A DNA stretch of 64,000 bases from Bacillus sp. SD075 (GCF_017355165.1 NZ_JADILK010000001.1:186001-250000), one strand, 5' to 3'; shown: positions 25,505 through 34,971, numbered from the stretch's first letter. Translations and numbers: made by a program. The notes: generated by a model not told the origin, from the letters alone.

Positions 25505-25702
25505 GAATTCAATCAGTACGTGGAAGAAGCGAATCAAACGTTGAAGGCCGAATTGACATGGAGGTGGGTTGAATAAACGTCATGCAGATTTTTTCAGGGC
25601 AATTGATATATGTAGGTATCAATTTTAGCCTGAAAGAATTGGTTCTCCTTCTTTTTAGAGGTTCAGGAAATATAAGGTCAGGATTGTTGCAAATGAAATT
25701 AA
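25505..25702. other. Intergenic stretch with a strong inverted repeat and a possible gene remnant
   Basis: TTTCAGGGC-AATTGATA and TATCAATT-TTAGCCTGAAA (about 25593-25637) form an interrupted 15-bp hairpin with an 8-base loop and no T tail. Before it, 25503-25577 reads as an open frame ending in TAA (FNQYVEEANQTLKAEL...), too short to call. Nothing else is seen before the sigma E promoter of spoVID. Confidence 0.4.
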
Positions 25703-25732
25703 GGAATAATCAGCTTCCTTCCTTCATAGATT
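25703..25732 (+). promoter_or_regulatory. Predicted sigma E promoter of spoVID
   Basis: GGAATAAT (25703-25710) fits the sigma E -35 consensus GKMATAWW fully; after a 14-base spacer CATAGATT (25725-25732) fits the -10 CATACAHT with one mismatch. spoVID is a known mother-cell sigma E gene in B. subtilis. Confidence 0.65.
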
Positions 25733-25779
25733 GATATTGGTATAGGTACCGTTTCCTGAAGCTGAAAGGAGGAGTTGTC

Positions 25780-27189
25780 TTGTCGCAAGAAAATGAATCG
25801 TATTTACGATTTTCTTTAGAAGAATCCGTTTGGTTCCAGAAGGGACAGGAAGTGGCTGAGCTATATTCCATTTCCCTTGATCCAAATGTGTCGATTCAAG
25901 AAAGTGATCAATATGTTTTTATACGAGGCTCGTTAGATTTAAGAGGTGAATACAAAGACTCGCAAAATGGTGAAGAAGAGGAGTTTTCGCAAACCTTTTT
26001 GCCAAAAGCGGTGCAAAAGGTCGAGAGGCACCTCAATGGACTTAATGAGTTCACACACCGTTTTCCGGTTGATATAACGATTCCGAATAATCGGATTGCC
26101 TCATTGGATGAGGTTGATGTCTCGATTCAAAGCTTTGATTATGCCCTGCCAGAGCATAACTGTTTGAAATTGCAGGCGGACCTTTTGATAACCGGAATCT
26201 ATAATGATTCATATGTGGAAGAACGGTTCGATACGGAGCAGGAAGTTGGGGAAACAGAGGAACAGGAAGAAACGGATGGGGAAAATGAGTCATATATTCC
26301 TTATGCAGCTGCAGTGCCTCCAATCCCGGATTTTCAGCCTGTTTTCCGTGATGAGGAGGAAGAGGAATTATACTCTCCTTTTACTGCAGAGGCAAAACGA
26401 GTTTCTGAAGAAAACGAAGATGAAGAAGAGGAACCGATTTATTTGAGCGATCAGCATAATGCCCCAGTTTTTGAAATTCCCGTTTCGCCATATCCTGAAG
26501 AGGAGGAGTGGGAAACGGAAGTGCATAGGCAGGATGAAGTTGAGGCTGTAGAGGAAGAAGCGATGGTTGATCCGGCTTACTCCACGGAAAAGGTGCCTTC
26601 CATGGGTGAGGCGAAACTGGAGGAAGAACCGAGCAGGCAGGATTCCATGGAAAAGATGGAGATTCCTAGAGTGATATTGGGTGAAGAAGTAGGAGAAGTG
26701 CCAAGTCATGCAACCATTCATCAAAATAGCCCCGTTTCTAATTTAGAAACCGAGGATGTCATCCGGCAGGAAGTAGATGAAGTTGCAACGGGTCCTATCC
26801 TTAATGAGAATGTGAAGGTTGAGGAAGTAGAGGAATCCAATTCGTCCATAAGCGATCTATTCAAAAAGAGGGAAAGACCTGCGCCTCAGGCTAAGGAGGG
26901 TAAGAATTTCAAAGGCAGGAAACAAGCTGCGGAACGTGATGATAAAGAAACGGCCGATCAAGATGAAAAGCAGCATTCCATCATGGATTTATTCGGACGG
27001 AAACAAGAAGAAGAACTGGTAAGGATGAAGGTCTGCATTGTTCAGCAAGGGGAAACGCTTGATGACTTGGCTCAACGATATGATGTTACGGTTCAATCGA
27101 TACTTTTCAGCAATGAATTGGAATCGAATCAGAACGTCCATGAAGGGCAAGTCATCTATATACCGAAGGCGGTTGCCTATAAGAATTGA
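25780..27189 (+). CDS. spoVID: Stage VI sporulation protein D, spore coat morphogenesis
   Basis: Needed for encasement of the spore by coat layers; in B. subtilis it binds SpoIVA and SafA. Start TTG 25780 is behind AAAGGAGGAG with 7-base spacing. The 469 residues have a conserved N-terminal domain (about 1-150, FSLEESVWFQKGQEV, similar to the CotE-recruiting region of SpoVID), a long, very acidic and poorly conserved middle (about 150-400), and a C-terminal LysM domain (about 418-465, VQQGETLDDLAQRYDV). Shorter than the B. subtilis protein (575, recalled), the difference falling in the acidic middle. SafA, its partner, is also in this window. Confidence 0.92.
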   Translation: MSQENESYLRFSLEESVWFQKGQEVAELYSISLDPNVSIQESDQYVFIRGSLDLRGEYKDSQNGEEEEFSQTFLPKAVQKVERHLNGLNEFTHRFPVDITIPNNRIASLDEVDVSIQSFDYALPEHNCLKLQADLLITGIYNDSYVEERFDTEQEVGETEEQEETDGENESYIPYAAAVPPIPDFQPVFRDEEEEELYSPFTAEAKRVSEENEDEEEEPIYLSDQHNAPVFEIPVSPYPEEEEWETEVHRQDEVEAVEEEAMVDPAYSTEKVPSMGEAKLEEEPSRQDSMEKMEIPRVILGEEVGEVPSHATIHQNSPVSNLETEDVIRQEVDEVATGPILNENVKVEEVEESNSSISDLFKKRERPAPQAKEGKNFKGRKQAAERDDKETADQDEKQHSIMDLFGRKQEEELVRMKVCIVQQGETLDDLAQRYDVTVQSILFSNELESNQNVHEGQVIYIPKAVAYKN

Positions 27190-27275
27190 CCAGGACAGAG
27201 AGCAGAGCATATGGTCTGCTCCTGTTTTTTAGGTGCTAGAGGAATCGGATCGTTTAGTTTTTTTAGAGAAAGTGA

Positions 27276-28355
27276 GTGAGTCTCGTGAAGGAAAACGAGA
27301 ATCAGCAGCATGCCAATCGGGATCGGGACACAGAGACCGTATTGAAGGAATATGCCATGTATGTACAATATATTGAGGACTTCGGGCGTGTAAAGAAAGT
27401 ATACAGTGATCGCGGTACGTTTGCCTTGAAATCCATGTTACCGCAGAACGGCATGGATTTTATCAAAAATGTTCAAAAACTGTACCATCGCGGCTATAAT
27501 CGGATCGTACCGATTTTTCAAACGATGGATCAGCGTTATGCCGTTCTTCATAATGGACGTTTGTATTACCTGATGCCCTGGCTCAATAATGAAAGGGATG
27601 GGGAGCGTGATGAAAAACATAAGCAAATGTTCAGGGAGCTTGCTCGGATGCATACACTTTCCGTTAAGGAAATACAAGTGGATATTGAGGAACGGGAAGC
27701 CCATTATGAGCAGACGCTTGATGCCTGGAATAACGAGAAGGAATTTATGGATGAGTATATTGTCAGTTGTGAAAAGAAGTGGTATATGTCTCCATTCGAA
27801 CTGACGGTTTGTTCTTTCTACAATGATATTTCACAGGCGCTGAAGTACTCGATCAAGAAGTTTGAAACCTGGTATGAACAGACAAAGGAAAATGAAAAGG
27901 TCCGAACCGTGGTCACGCACGGAAAGTTTTCCTTGAAGCATTTCGTTTATGATGAGCGGGGATATGGATACTTCATCAATTTCGAGAATTCGAATATGGC
28001 ACCGCCGCATTTCGATTTACTGCCATTTCTCGTTAAATCGGCCAGGACCTACCCTGTCCAATGCGATGACTGCGTTGACTGGCTCTATAACTATTTTCGT
28101 TATTTTCCGTTGAAAGAAGATGAATTGCTGCTCATGCAAAGTTATCTGGCATTCCCTGGATCAGCATTGGAATTAGTGAAGGGTTATTCCGATGGCAGGG
28201 ACCATCGTTCGGAGCTTAATAATGTCACTCAACTGCAGCGGCAATTTTGGATGCTGAAAAATATTGAATATATGGTGATGAAAATCGAAGAAATCGAACA
28301 GCAGAAAAAGGCGGCTGCCGAGGCTGCCAAAGAAGAACAACCTCCCCCAAGCTAA
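27276..28355 (+). CDS. ysxE: YsxE, CotS-family kinase-like spore coat protein
   Basis: About 359 residues with an APH/protein-kinase-like fold as in CotS, YutH and B. subtilis YsxE, which follows spoVID and is a mother-cell coat protein. The catalytic-loop equivalent reads VTHGKFSLKHFVYDE and the metal-binding equivalent FINFENSN, in place of HGD...N and D-F-D, so the key aspartates are missing; it may be a pseudokinase. The start is uncertain: GTG 27276 or GTG 27285, neither with a strong ribosome-binding site. Likely cotranscribed with spoVID. The Glu/Lys/Ala-rich tail ends just before a terminator. Confidence 0.88.
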   Translation: MSLVKENENQQHANRDRDTETVLKEYAMYVQYIEDFGRVKKVYSDRGTFALKSMLPQNGMDFIKNVQKLYHRGYNRIVPIFQTMDQRYAVLHNGRLYYLMPWLNNERDGERDEKHKQMFRELARMHTLSVKEIQVDIEEREAHYEQTLDAWNNEKEFMDEYIVSCEKKWYMSPFELTVCSFYNDISQALKYSIKKFETWYEQTKENEKVRTVVTHGKFSLKHFVYDERGYGYFINFENSNMAPPHFDLLPFLVKSARTYPVQCDDCVDWLYNYFRYFPLKEDELLLMQSYLAFPGSALELVKGYSDGRDHRSELNNVTQLQRQFWMLKNIEYMVMKIEEIEQQKKAAAEAAKEEQPPPS

Positions 28356-28398
28356 ATATACATGAATGGATCATCTCCAGTCATGTATATTTTTTTTG
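28355..28398. terminator. ysxE terminator, possibly two-way
   Basis: AATATACATGA (28355-28365) pairs with TCATGTATATT (28381-28391), followed by a run of T; it lies between convergent genes. Confidence 0.85.
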
Positions 28399-28412
28399 CT
28401 GTAAGGGAATAA

Positions 28413-28607
28413 TTAAATCCATTCGAAATATAAAGACATGGCTAGGAAAATAAAGGCGATTAGCAGGAGCATATCGAAGAAAGTCGGGAAAATCAGCGTA
28501 CGCAATCCTTGGAATACGATAAAGGGGACGATGAACTGCTGGCAGACCCCGCGGAATCTTTTCATCCAAGGCGGTAAAGTGTAGGGAGTATATCTTCGCT
28601 TTTTCAT
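28413..28607 (-). CDS. Small membrane protein, 64 residues, unknown function
   Basis: A short gene with a good start: AAGGAAGG lies six to seven bases before ATG (28607-28605, minus strand). The product has a basic N-terminus (MKKRRYTPYTLPPWMKRFRG) and two hydrophobic segments, about 27-40 (FIVPFIVFQGLRTL) and 43-60 (FDMLLLIAFIFLAMSLYF). This positive-inside layout fits a small inner membrane protein. It is convergent with ysxE and shares its terminator. I do not recognise the family beyond small hypothetical proteins seen next to ysxE in bacilli. Confidence 0.65.
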   Translation of the reverse strand: MKKRRYTPYTLPPWMKRFRGVCQQFIVPFIVFQGLRTLIFPTFFDMLLLIAFIFLAMSLYFEWI

Positions 28608-28765
28608 ATGATTACCTTCCTTTATAGGACTTCTTATATTCTATGGGTGGGTGGTGGAAAAGGTGAAAAAGCCGTCACATTCATTGTTCTAGGTGGATAA
28701 AATAAAGAAATTGACCTTGAATGGATGAAATGGGATGGTTCCTGAGAAAGTAAGCGAAAAGATGA

Positions 28766-28795
28766 TTGACTGGAGCCCCATATTTTTTGTACTAT
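28766..28795 (+). promoter_or_regulatory. Sigma A promoter of valS
   Basis: TTGACT (28766-28771), 18-base spacer, TACTAT (28790-28795), about 35 bases upstream of the T-box leader. Confidence 0.65.
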
Positions 28796-28829
28796 ATACT
28801 ATATGCATTCAATGATTTTACATATGAAT

Positions 28830-29081
28830 ATAAATCAATGCAAAGACCGGAAATAGTAAGATGAAATGCACTTTTCAGAGAGGAAACCGAATTGGTGCGA
28901 GGTTTCCAGGCAGCAGCATCCGAAGTCGTCCGCGAGCAGTCTTCGTGAACATCTTACTAGCGAAGGCCGGTGAAGAGCCGTTATCCGATTTGAGAGCCGA
29001 AAGAGATTTTTTTCTTTTTCGGAAAAAAGGTGGCACCGCGAACAACTTCCTTCGTCCTTTTGTGATGATGGAAGTTTTTTT
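28830..29081 (+). promoter_or_regulatory. T-box riboswitch, valine-specific, upstream of valS
   Basis: The T-box core AAGGTGGCACCGCG is at 29027-29040. In the specifier region CGAAGTCGTCCGCGAGC (28921-28937) the codon after GAA is GTC (Val) at 28925-28927, matching the downstream synthetase. The terminator is AACTTCC (29044-29050) with GGAAGTT (29070-29076) and a T run. Uncharged tRNA-Val should allow read-through. The 5' border is approximate. Confidence 0.92.
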
Positions 29082-29103
29082 ATGCCCAAAAGGAGGAAAT
29101 GAT

Positions 29104-31755
29104 ATGGAAGAGAACCAAATTTCTATGCCGACTAAATATGATTCGCAGACGATAGAGAAAGGCCGCTACAAATGGTGGCTTGATGGAAAGTTTTTCGAAA
29201 CGACGGGTGACGATAAAAAAGAACCGTATACGATTGTCATCCCGCCGCCTAACGTGACAGGTAAGCTTCATCTTGGCCACGCTTGGGACACGACACTTCA
29301 AGATATATTGACACGCATGAAAAGGATGCAAGGCTATGATGTTTTATGGTTACCAGGCATGGACCATGCCGGTATCGCCACTCAAGCGAAAGTAGAACAG
29401 AAACTTCGTGAGGAAGGCGTGAGCCGTTATGACCTTGGACGTGAAAAATTCGTAGAAGAGACATGGAAATGGAAAGAGGAATACGCGAGCCATATCCGTG
29501 AACAATGGTCAAAGCTGGGTCTTGGACTTGATTATACACGTGAACGCTTCACTCTTGATGAAGGGCTTTCAAAAGCTGTGCGTGAAGTGTTCGTTTCGCT
29601 TTATAACAAGGGCTTGATTTATCGCGGCGAATACATCATCAACTGGGATCCATCAACGAAGACGGCGTTATCCGATATCGAGGTTATTTACAAAGATGTG
29701 CAGGGCGCATTTTACCATATGAAATATCCGTTGGTTGACGGATCAGGTGAAATTGAAATTGCCACCACCCGTCCAGAAACGATGCTTGGCGATACTGCTG
29801 TTGCTGTACATCCTGAAGATGACCGTTATAAACACTTGATCGGCAAAATGGTCCGCTTGCCGATTACAGGCCGGGAAATCCCGATTGTCGGTGATGATTA
29901 TGTCGATATGGAATTCGGTTCAGGCGCGGTAAAAATTACCCCGGCTCATGACCCGAATGACTTCGAAATCGGGAACCGCCACGATTTGGAGCGCATCCTT
30001 GTCATGCATGAAGACGGCTCGATGAATGAAAAGGCTGGTAAATATGAAGGCATGGATCGTTTTGAATGCCGTAAACAAATCGTCAAGGACCTTCAGGAAG
30101 AAGGAGTACTCTTCAAAATCGAAGATCACCTTCACTCAGTAGGCCATTCAGAGAGAAGCGGTGCTGTTGTTGAACCATATCTTTCGACTCAATGGTTCGT
30201 TAAAATGCAGCCGCTGGCTGATGCCTCCGTTGAGCTTCAAAAAGGAACCGATGAGGAAAAAGTGCATTTCGTACCGGACCGTTTCGAAAAAACGTACCTG
30301 CATTGGATGGAAAATATCCGCGACTGGTGCATTTCCCGTCAGCTTTGGTGGGGTCACCGCATTCCTGCCTGGTATCATAAAGAAACAGGTGAAGTGTATG
30401 TAGGTAACGAAGAGCCTGCGGACGCTGAAAACTGGGAACAAGATACAGATGTTCTGGATACATGGTTCAGCTCGGCATTATGGCCATTCTCGACTATGGG
30501 CTGGCCTGACAAGGACAGTGTCGATTTCCAACGTTACTATCCAACCGGAGCACTTGTGACAGGCTATGATATCATTTTCTTCTGGGTATCGCGGATGATT
30601 TTCCAGGCACTTGAGTTCACGGGTGAACGACCATTTGAAGATGTGCTGATCCACGGCCTGGTTCGTGACGAACAGGGGCGCAAGATGAGTAAATCACTTG
30701 GAAATGGTGTCGATCCGATGGATGTAATCGATCAATACGGTGCCGATTCCCTGCGTTACTTCTTATCTACGGGAAGCTCACCTGGCCAAGACCTTCGTTA
30801 TAGCACGGAAAAAGTGGAAGCGGTTTGGAACTTCTCCAATAAGATATGGAACGCATCCCGTTTTGCTTTGATGAACATGAATGGCATGACTTATGACGAA
30901 ATCGATTTAAGCGGTGAGAAGTCTGTTGCCGATAAGTGGATCTTGACGCGCTTGAATGAAACGATTTCAAACGTAACCAGACTTGCGGACCGTTATGAGT
31001 TCGGTGAAGTGGGCCGTGTGCTTTACAACTTCATTTGGGATGACTTCTGTGACTGGTATATTGAAATGGCTAAGCTTCCGCTATATGGCGAAGACGAAGC
31101 AGCTAAGAAAACGACGCGTTCGATCTTGGCCTATGTATTGGATAACACGATGAGGTTGTTACACCCGTTCATGCCATTCATTACTGAAGAAATCTGGCAG
31201 AACCTACCTCATCAAGGTGAGTCCATCACTGTTGCCGCCTGGCCGGAAGTGAATGAAGGATTGACAGATACAGCTGCAGCCGAGGAAATGAAGCTGCTTG
31301 TTGAAATCATCCGCTCCGTCCGTAATATCCGTGCCGAGGTGAACACGCCGCTAAGCAAAAAAATCAATTTGATTTTAAAAGCGAAAGATGAGTCCATCTT
31401 AGGGACATTGCAGAAAAACAACAGCTATATCGAGCGTTTCTGTAATCCTGAACAATTGACGATCGGAATCGAAGTCGAAGAACCTGCTCAAGCCATGACA
31501 GCTGTCGTAACTGGCGTAGAACTGATCCTTCCGCTTACAGGACTGATCAATATTGACGAAGAAGTGAAACGTCTTGAAAAGGAACTCGACAAACTTAATA
31601 AAGAAGTTGAGCGCGTACAGAAAAAATTAGGCAACGAGGGCTTCGTTAAAAAGGCGCCGGCAAGCGTCATCGAAGAAGAACGTGCCAAGGAAAAAGACTA
31701 TAGCGAAAAACGCGACTCTGTCATCCACAGGATCAGCGAACTGAAACAACTGTAA
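29104..31755 (+). CDS. valS: Valyl-tRNA synthetase
   Basis: Class I synthetase charging tRNA-Val. Start ATG 29104 follows AAAGGAGG; the frame is open upstream only because it runs through the T-box. The 883 residues contain the HIGH-type motif [16 protein letters not shown] near 45-60, the editing (CP1) domain in the middle, KMSKSLGNG near 525-533 (KMSKS motif), the anticodon-binding helical domain and the C-terminal coiled coil ([20 protein letters not shown], last about 65 residues). Single-gene unit ending in a strong terminator. Confidence 0.97.
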   Translation: MEENQISMPTKYDSQTIEKGRYKWWLDGKFFETTGDDKKEPYTIVIPPPNVTGKLHLGHAWDTTLQDILTRMKRMQGYDVLWLPGMDHAGIATQAKVEQKLREEGVSRYDLGREKFVEETWKWKEEYASHIREQWSKLGLGLDYTRERFTLDEGLSKAVREVFVSLYNKGLIYRGEYIINWDPSTKTALSDIEVIYKDVQGAFYHMKYPLVDGSGEIEIATTRPETMLGDTAVAVHPEDDRYKHLIGKMVRLPITGREIPIVGDDYVDMEFGSGAVKITPAHDPNDFEIGNRHDLERILVMHEDGSMNEKAGKYEGMDRFECRKQIVKDLQEEGVLFKIEDHLHSVGHSERSGAVVEPYLSTQWFVKMQPLADASVELQKGTDEEKVHFVPDRFEKTYLHWMENIRDWCISRQLWWGHRIPAWYHKETGEVYVGNEEPADAENWEQDTDVLDTWFSSALWPFSTMGWPDKDSVDFQRYYPTGALVTGYDIIFFWVSRMIFQALEFTGERPFEDVLIHGLVRDEQGRKMSKSLGNGVDPMDVIDQYGADSLRYFLSTGSSPGQDLRYSTEKVEAVWNFSNKIWNASRFALMNMNGMTYDEIDLSGEKSVADKWILTRLNETISNVTRLADRYEFGEVGRVLYNFIWDDFCDWYIEMAKLPLYGEDEAAKKTTRSILAYVLDNTMRLLHPFMPFITEEIWQNLPHQGESITVAAWPEVNEGLTDTAAAEEMKLLVEIIRSVRNIRAEVNTPLSKKINLILKAKDESILGTLQKNNSYIERFCNPEQLTIGIEVEEPAQAMTAVVTGVELILPLTGLINIDEEVKRLEKELDKLNKEVERVQKKLGNEGFVKKAPASVIEEERAKEKDYSEKRDSVIHRISELKQL

Positions 31756-31759
31756 AACA

Positions 31760-31798
31760 AAAGGATGAACCAGCTTGAAGCTGGTTCATCCTTTTTTT
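31760..31798. terminator. Two-way terminator between valS and the ATP-grasp genes
   Basis: AAAGGATGAACCAG (31760-31773) pairs with CTGGTTCATCCTTT (31781-31794); T run on the plus side and A run (T on the minus strand) before it. Confidence 0.9.
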
Positions 31799-31830
31799 GT
31801 GTCCAAATGCTATTCAAGAAAAATATTCAA

Positions 31831-32673
31831 TCAGGAAGATATTCTTTCTTTTATGAATGTAAGGTACTCCCATACGATATTCATATCACTTAGTGCACTT
31901 AATGTCCGGCTGCCGACGACATCCTCGATTTCGTTGAGCATGAGGCTGCCGTCTTCGGCAAATATGAAATCGATACCGACCAGGCCAAAATCAAACGACC
32001 CCATTACTCTTTCAACAAGGGCTAATTCAGATGCAGTCAGCTCATATAGAGAAGCTGATCCTCCCAGCGTATAATTTGCTTTGAAACTGGAAGCGGATTC
32101 CCTAAGCACAGCAGCCTTCACTTTTTTACCAACCACAAAGACGCGGATATCCCTTCCGAATAAGCCGGGTTTTTGGACTAACCAATTTCCATCATTCAGT
32201 TCGGCAAGATCATCAGCATGCTCGATTAGATATACTTGTTTCCCGCCGCGGCCACCAGTTTCTTTAGCAATGAAAGGGAGCTCCATATCATCGGCACTCG
32301 GCCGTCCGTTACAATATACCGTATCGGCCATTGGAATCCCCAGCGAGGTCAAATATTGATGCGTCTTTGCTTTGTCATTCGCGATTTCCGATACGAAGGC
32401 GGAGTTAAAGCAAGCAATCCCCAGTTGCTCCAGCTGCTTTGTGAAAAAAGGGTCGATGGTCCGGACGATAGCAAAGTTGGGCAATGAAATTGGCTGCGCC
32501 TCATGTTCCACGTACAACTCGTTGAAACGATGACCGATCCTTAGGTCTTCCCGAAAGTGAAAGTGTAAATCAAGATCAAGCTTACGGGCTTCGTCAAGCA
32601 TCCAGTCTATGTATCCCTTGTTTTTCAAGGCATCGTCACGGTTATAAATCAACCAGCCTGCTTGCTTTTTCAT
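31831..32673 (-). CDS. RimK-like ATP-grasp ligase, second gene of a pair
   Basis: A 280-residue protein from ATG 32673 (behind AAGGAAG; a GTG nine bases earlier is too close to that site). It belongs to the ATP-grasp superfamily like RimK/LysX: NDKAKTHQYLTSLGIPM opens the ATP-grasp region near 100-120, followed by LPFIAKETGGRGGKQVYLI, FGRDIRVFVVG and SFKANYTLGG. The final metal-binding segment reads LMLNEIEDVVGSRTLS, unlike the ExNxxPG form of RimK. Such enzymes join an amino group to an acyl-phosphate; the substrate is unknown. It overlaps its upstream neighbour by 32 bases. B. subtilis has no gene pair between valS and folC. Confidence 0.8.
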   Translation of the reverse strand: MKKQAGWLIYNRDDALKNKGYIDWMLDEARKLDLDLHFHFREDLRIGHRFNELYVEHEAQPISLPNFAIVRTIDPFFTKQLEQLGIACFNSAFVSEIANDKAKTHQYLTSLGIPMADTVYCNGRPSADDMELPFIAKETGGRGGKQVYLIEHADDLAELNDGNWLVQKPGLFGRDIRVFVVGKKVKAAVLRESASSFKANYTLGGSASLYELTASELALVERVMGSFDFGLVGIDFIFAEDGSLMLNEIEDVVGSRTLSALSDMNIVWEYLTFIKERISS

Positions 32674-33583
32674 TAGATGCACTTCCTTTTCCTAATTCTT
32701 TCAAGATATAATCGAACATGCTATCAGCGATGTTGATGCCTGTACATTCATAAATATTCAGTAAATGCGAATTCGAATTCACTTCGCACAAGAGCGGACC
32801 TTCTTCACCGAACAACAAATCGACGCCAGCGAAGTCGGCACCCAGAATTTGCGCACATCGGATGGCGAGTTGTGCTTCTTCACTGGTTGGGATATATGGT
32901 ACAGCCTGCCCCCCGGCAGTCATATTTGCTCGGAAGTCTTGTTCTGAATGACGTTGCATCGCCGCTATGACTTGATTGCCCACGACATTCACACGAATAT
33001 CCCGGCCTTTACTGTGCTCGATGAATTCCTGGATGATAAATGGTTTGTGGCCAAGGTTACGAATCGTCTTTAGTAACTCATCTTCAGTTTGGATTAAATA
33101 TACTTGTTCCCCAAAAGAACCGTATGCTTCCTTAACGATAAGAGGATAGCCAAGTTCATTGCCGATTTGTATAAAAGCATCCATATTGACCCTTTCAATC
33201 CCTTCGTATGTAAAAGGGGGAAACAAGGTTTTCGGCATCGGTATGCCATGCCCGGTTAATGCCTGATGTGTTTTTGCTTTGCTGTCGCAAATATCGATCG
33301 CTGTACTGCTGTTATATACGGGGATGCCGAGCAATTCCAAATGGCGTGCCAAATGAATGTCTTTATCCATGAACAGAACAAAATCAGGCAGTTTATCAAA
33401 GGCTCCTTTAATCAGTGGCACTCCTTTTTCGATTATGGGAATGAGATCTGAATTACGGATAAGGGTTGCCGTGATATCTTTCCTTTCAGCCGCCTCTTTA
33501 ATGAACAAAGCTAAACTGGAAAACTTATCATGCTGTAAATAGCCGTTAACGACAATCCAACAGTGGGAATCTGAAGGTTTCAT
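32642..33583 (-). CDS. RimK-like ATP-grasp ligase, first gene of a pair
   Basis: A 313-residue ATP-grasp protein of the RimK/LysX type. Visible motifs in order: CDSKAKTHQALTGHGIPMP near 98-116, YPLIVKEAYGSFGEQVYLI near 145-163, IIQEFIEHSKGRDIRVNVVG, FRANMTAGG, GVDLLFGEEGPLLCEVN then NSNSHLLNIYECTGINIAD, which is close to the RimK metal-binding segment. Its N-terminal about 90 residues form the variable preATP-grasp domain. Likely reaction: ATP-dependent addition of an amino acid to a carboxylate on a protein, peptide or cofactor; substrate unknown. It is divergent from folC and overlaps the second ligase gene, so both are probably made together and may act as a pair. Confidence 0.82.
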   Translation of the reverse strand: MKPSDSHCWIVVNGYLQHDKFSSLALFIKEAAERKDITATLIRNSDLIPIIEKGVPLIKGAFDKLPDFVLFMDKDIHLARHLELLGIPVYNSSTAIDICDSKAKTHQALTGHGIPMPKTLFPPFTYEGIERVNMDAFIQIGNELGYPLIVKEAYGSFGEQVYLIQTEDELLKTIRNLGHKPFIIQEFIEHSKGRDIRVNVVGNQVIAAMQRHSEQDFRANMTAGGQAVPYIPTSEEAQLAIRCAQILGADFAGVDLLFGEEGPLLCEVNSNSHLLNIYECTGINIADSMFDYILKELGKGSASNEKASRLVDL

Positions 33584-33681
33584 GGTAAAACACTACCTTT
33601 CATCTAGGTTAATCGTTCATATATTGATAAAATAATCTTAACGCATAAGAGCGGTATAATGAAAGGGGAGGCTCAACGATA

Positions 33682-34971
33682 ATGGTAACAACCATGAAAG
33701 AAATCAATCATTTTTTTGAACGGCGCCAAGTACAATTGGGCATGAATTTTGGGCTATCACGGATGGAAGAATTGTTAGCTGGATTAGGTGACCCGCACAA
33801 GGCACTAAAGTATATCCACATTGCAGGATCCAACGGGAAAGGATCCACACTGCAATATATTAAAGAAATTCTACTTGCCCAAGGGATCCGGGTCGCTTCC
33901 TTCACTTCGCCTTATTTAATGCGGATGAATGAACAGCTGAAGATAAATGAGGATGAGATCAGTGATAAGGATTTCATCGCTGTCTTCCGGGAGCTTTGGC
34001 CGATCATCCAAGAGATGGACAGTAAGGGGAATGGCCCCACTCAGTTTGAAATTTTGACTGCGATGGCATTCTTTTATTTTAGCAAAAATGAAGTGGATTT
34101 GGTTTTGATGGAAACCGGTTTGGGAGGCAGGCTTGATACAACGAATGTCATTCAGCCGTTACTTTCGATCATTACCTCGATTTCTTTGGAACATACGAAC
34201 ATCCTGGGTAACACTCTTGGGGAGATTGCTTTTGAGAAGGCGGGCATCATTAAAAGGGGTGCGCCGATCATCAGCGGAGTCACAGGCCGGGGACCAGCAA
34301 AAGTAATCGAAGAAAAAGCATCAGCATTAGGCGTACCGTATTACCAATTAGGTAAAGACTTCCATGTGGGAAAAATAAAGCAAAGTGAACGTGGGCAAAG
34401 TTTCTCCTTTCACCTTGCCGACAGGTCCATCGAAAATGTGGAAATGCGGATGTTAGGCCGTCATCAAATGGAGAATGCGGCACTGGCCATTGCTGCTGTC
34501 ACCCTAGGAATGGAAAATATCGACGAAAAAAGCATACTTAAAGGAATAGGGGAAGCGAAATGGGATGGCCGCTTTGAAAAAATATCGGATGAGCCGTTGG
34601 TGATCATTGATGGTGCCCATAATCCTGCCGGCATGGACGTACTGAAGGAAACGTTAAAATGGCATTACCCCGGCTATAAGTACCGGTTCGTATTCAGTTC
34701 ATTTAAAGATAAAAATTATTCCGAGATGCTTCATGGACTGGAAATGGAAGCGGTGGAAATCATCGTTACCGAATTCGACCATGAACGGGCGGCGGATGCG
34801 AAAACGCTTTATGAAAAATGCAATCATCCGAATAAAAGGATAAACAAGGATTGGCAGGCAGCGATAACGGAGGGCAGAAGGAAAACGGGGGAAAAAGAGA
34901 TTCTTATCATCACAGGGTCCCTTCATTTCCTATCACTTGTGAGGGAGTTCCTGATCAGAGAAGAAGAATAA
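33682..34971 (+). CDS. folC: Folylpolyglutamate synthase / dihydrofolate synthase
   Basis: Adds glutamate to dihydropteroate and extends folate polyglutamate tails. The 429 residues show the Mur-ligase P-loop HIAGSNGKGSTLQYI near 46-60, GLGGRLDTTN near 150 and IDGAHNPAGMDVL near 310. Start ATG 33682 has GGGGAGG (33664-33671) upstream; the in-frame ATG 12 bases later is too far from it. A TATAAT at 33655-33660 suggests its own promoter. Its stop overlaps a 16-base perfect palindrome. Confidence 0.95.
   Translation: MVTTMKEINHFFERRQVQLGMNFGLSRMEELLAGLGDPHKALKYIHIAGSNGKGSTLQYIKEILLAQGIRVASFTSPYLMRMNEQLKINEDEISDKDFIAVFRELWPIIQEMDSKGNGPTQFEILTAMAFFYFSKNEVDLVLMETGLGGRLDTTNVIQPLLSIITSISLEHTNILGNTLGEIAFEKAGIIKRGAPIISGVTGRGPAKVIEEKASALGVPYYQLGKDFHVGKIKQSERGQSFSFHLADRSIENVEMRMLGRHQMENAALAIAAVTLGMENIDEKSILKGIGEAKWDGRFEKISDEPLVIIDGAHNPAGMDVLKETLKWHYPGYKYRFVFSSFKDKNYSEMLHGLEMEAVEIIVTEFDHERAADAKTLYEKCNHPNKRINKDWQAAITEGRRKTGEKEILIITGSLHFLSLVREFLIREEE

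Noticed and set aside
28861-29103. 81-codon N-terminal extension of valS
   Set aside because: It is the T-box leader; AAAGGAGG and the family N-terminus place the start at 29104.
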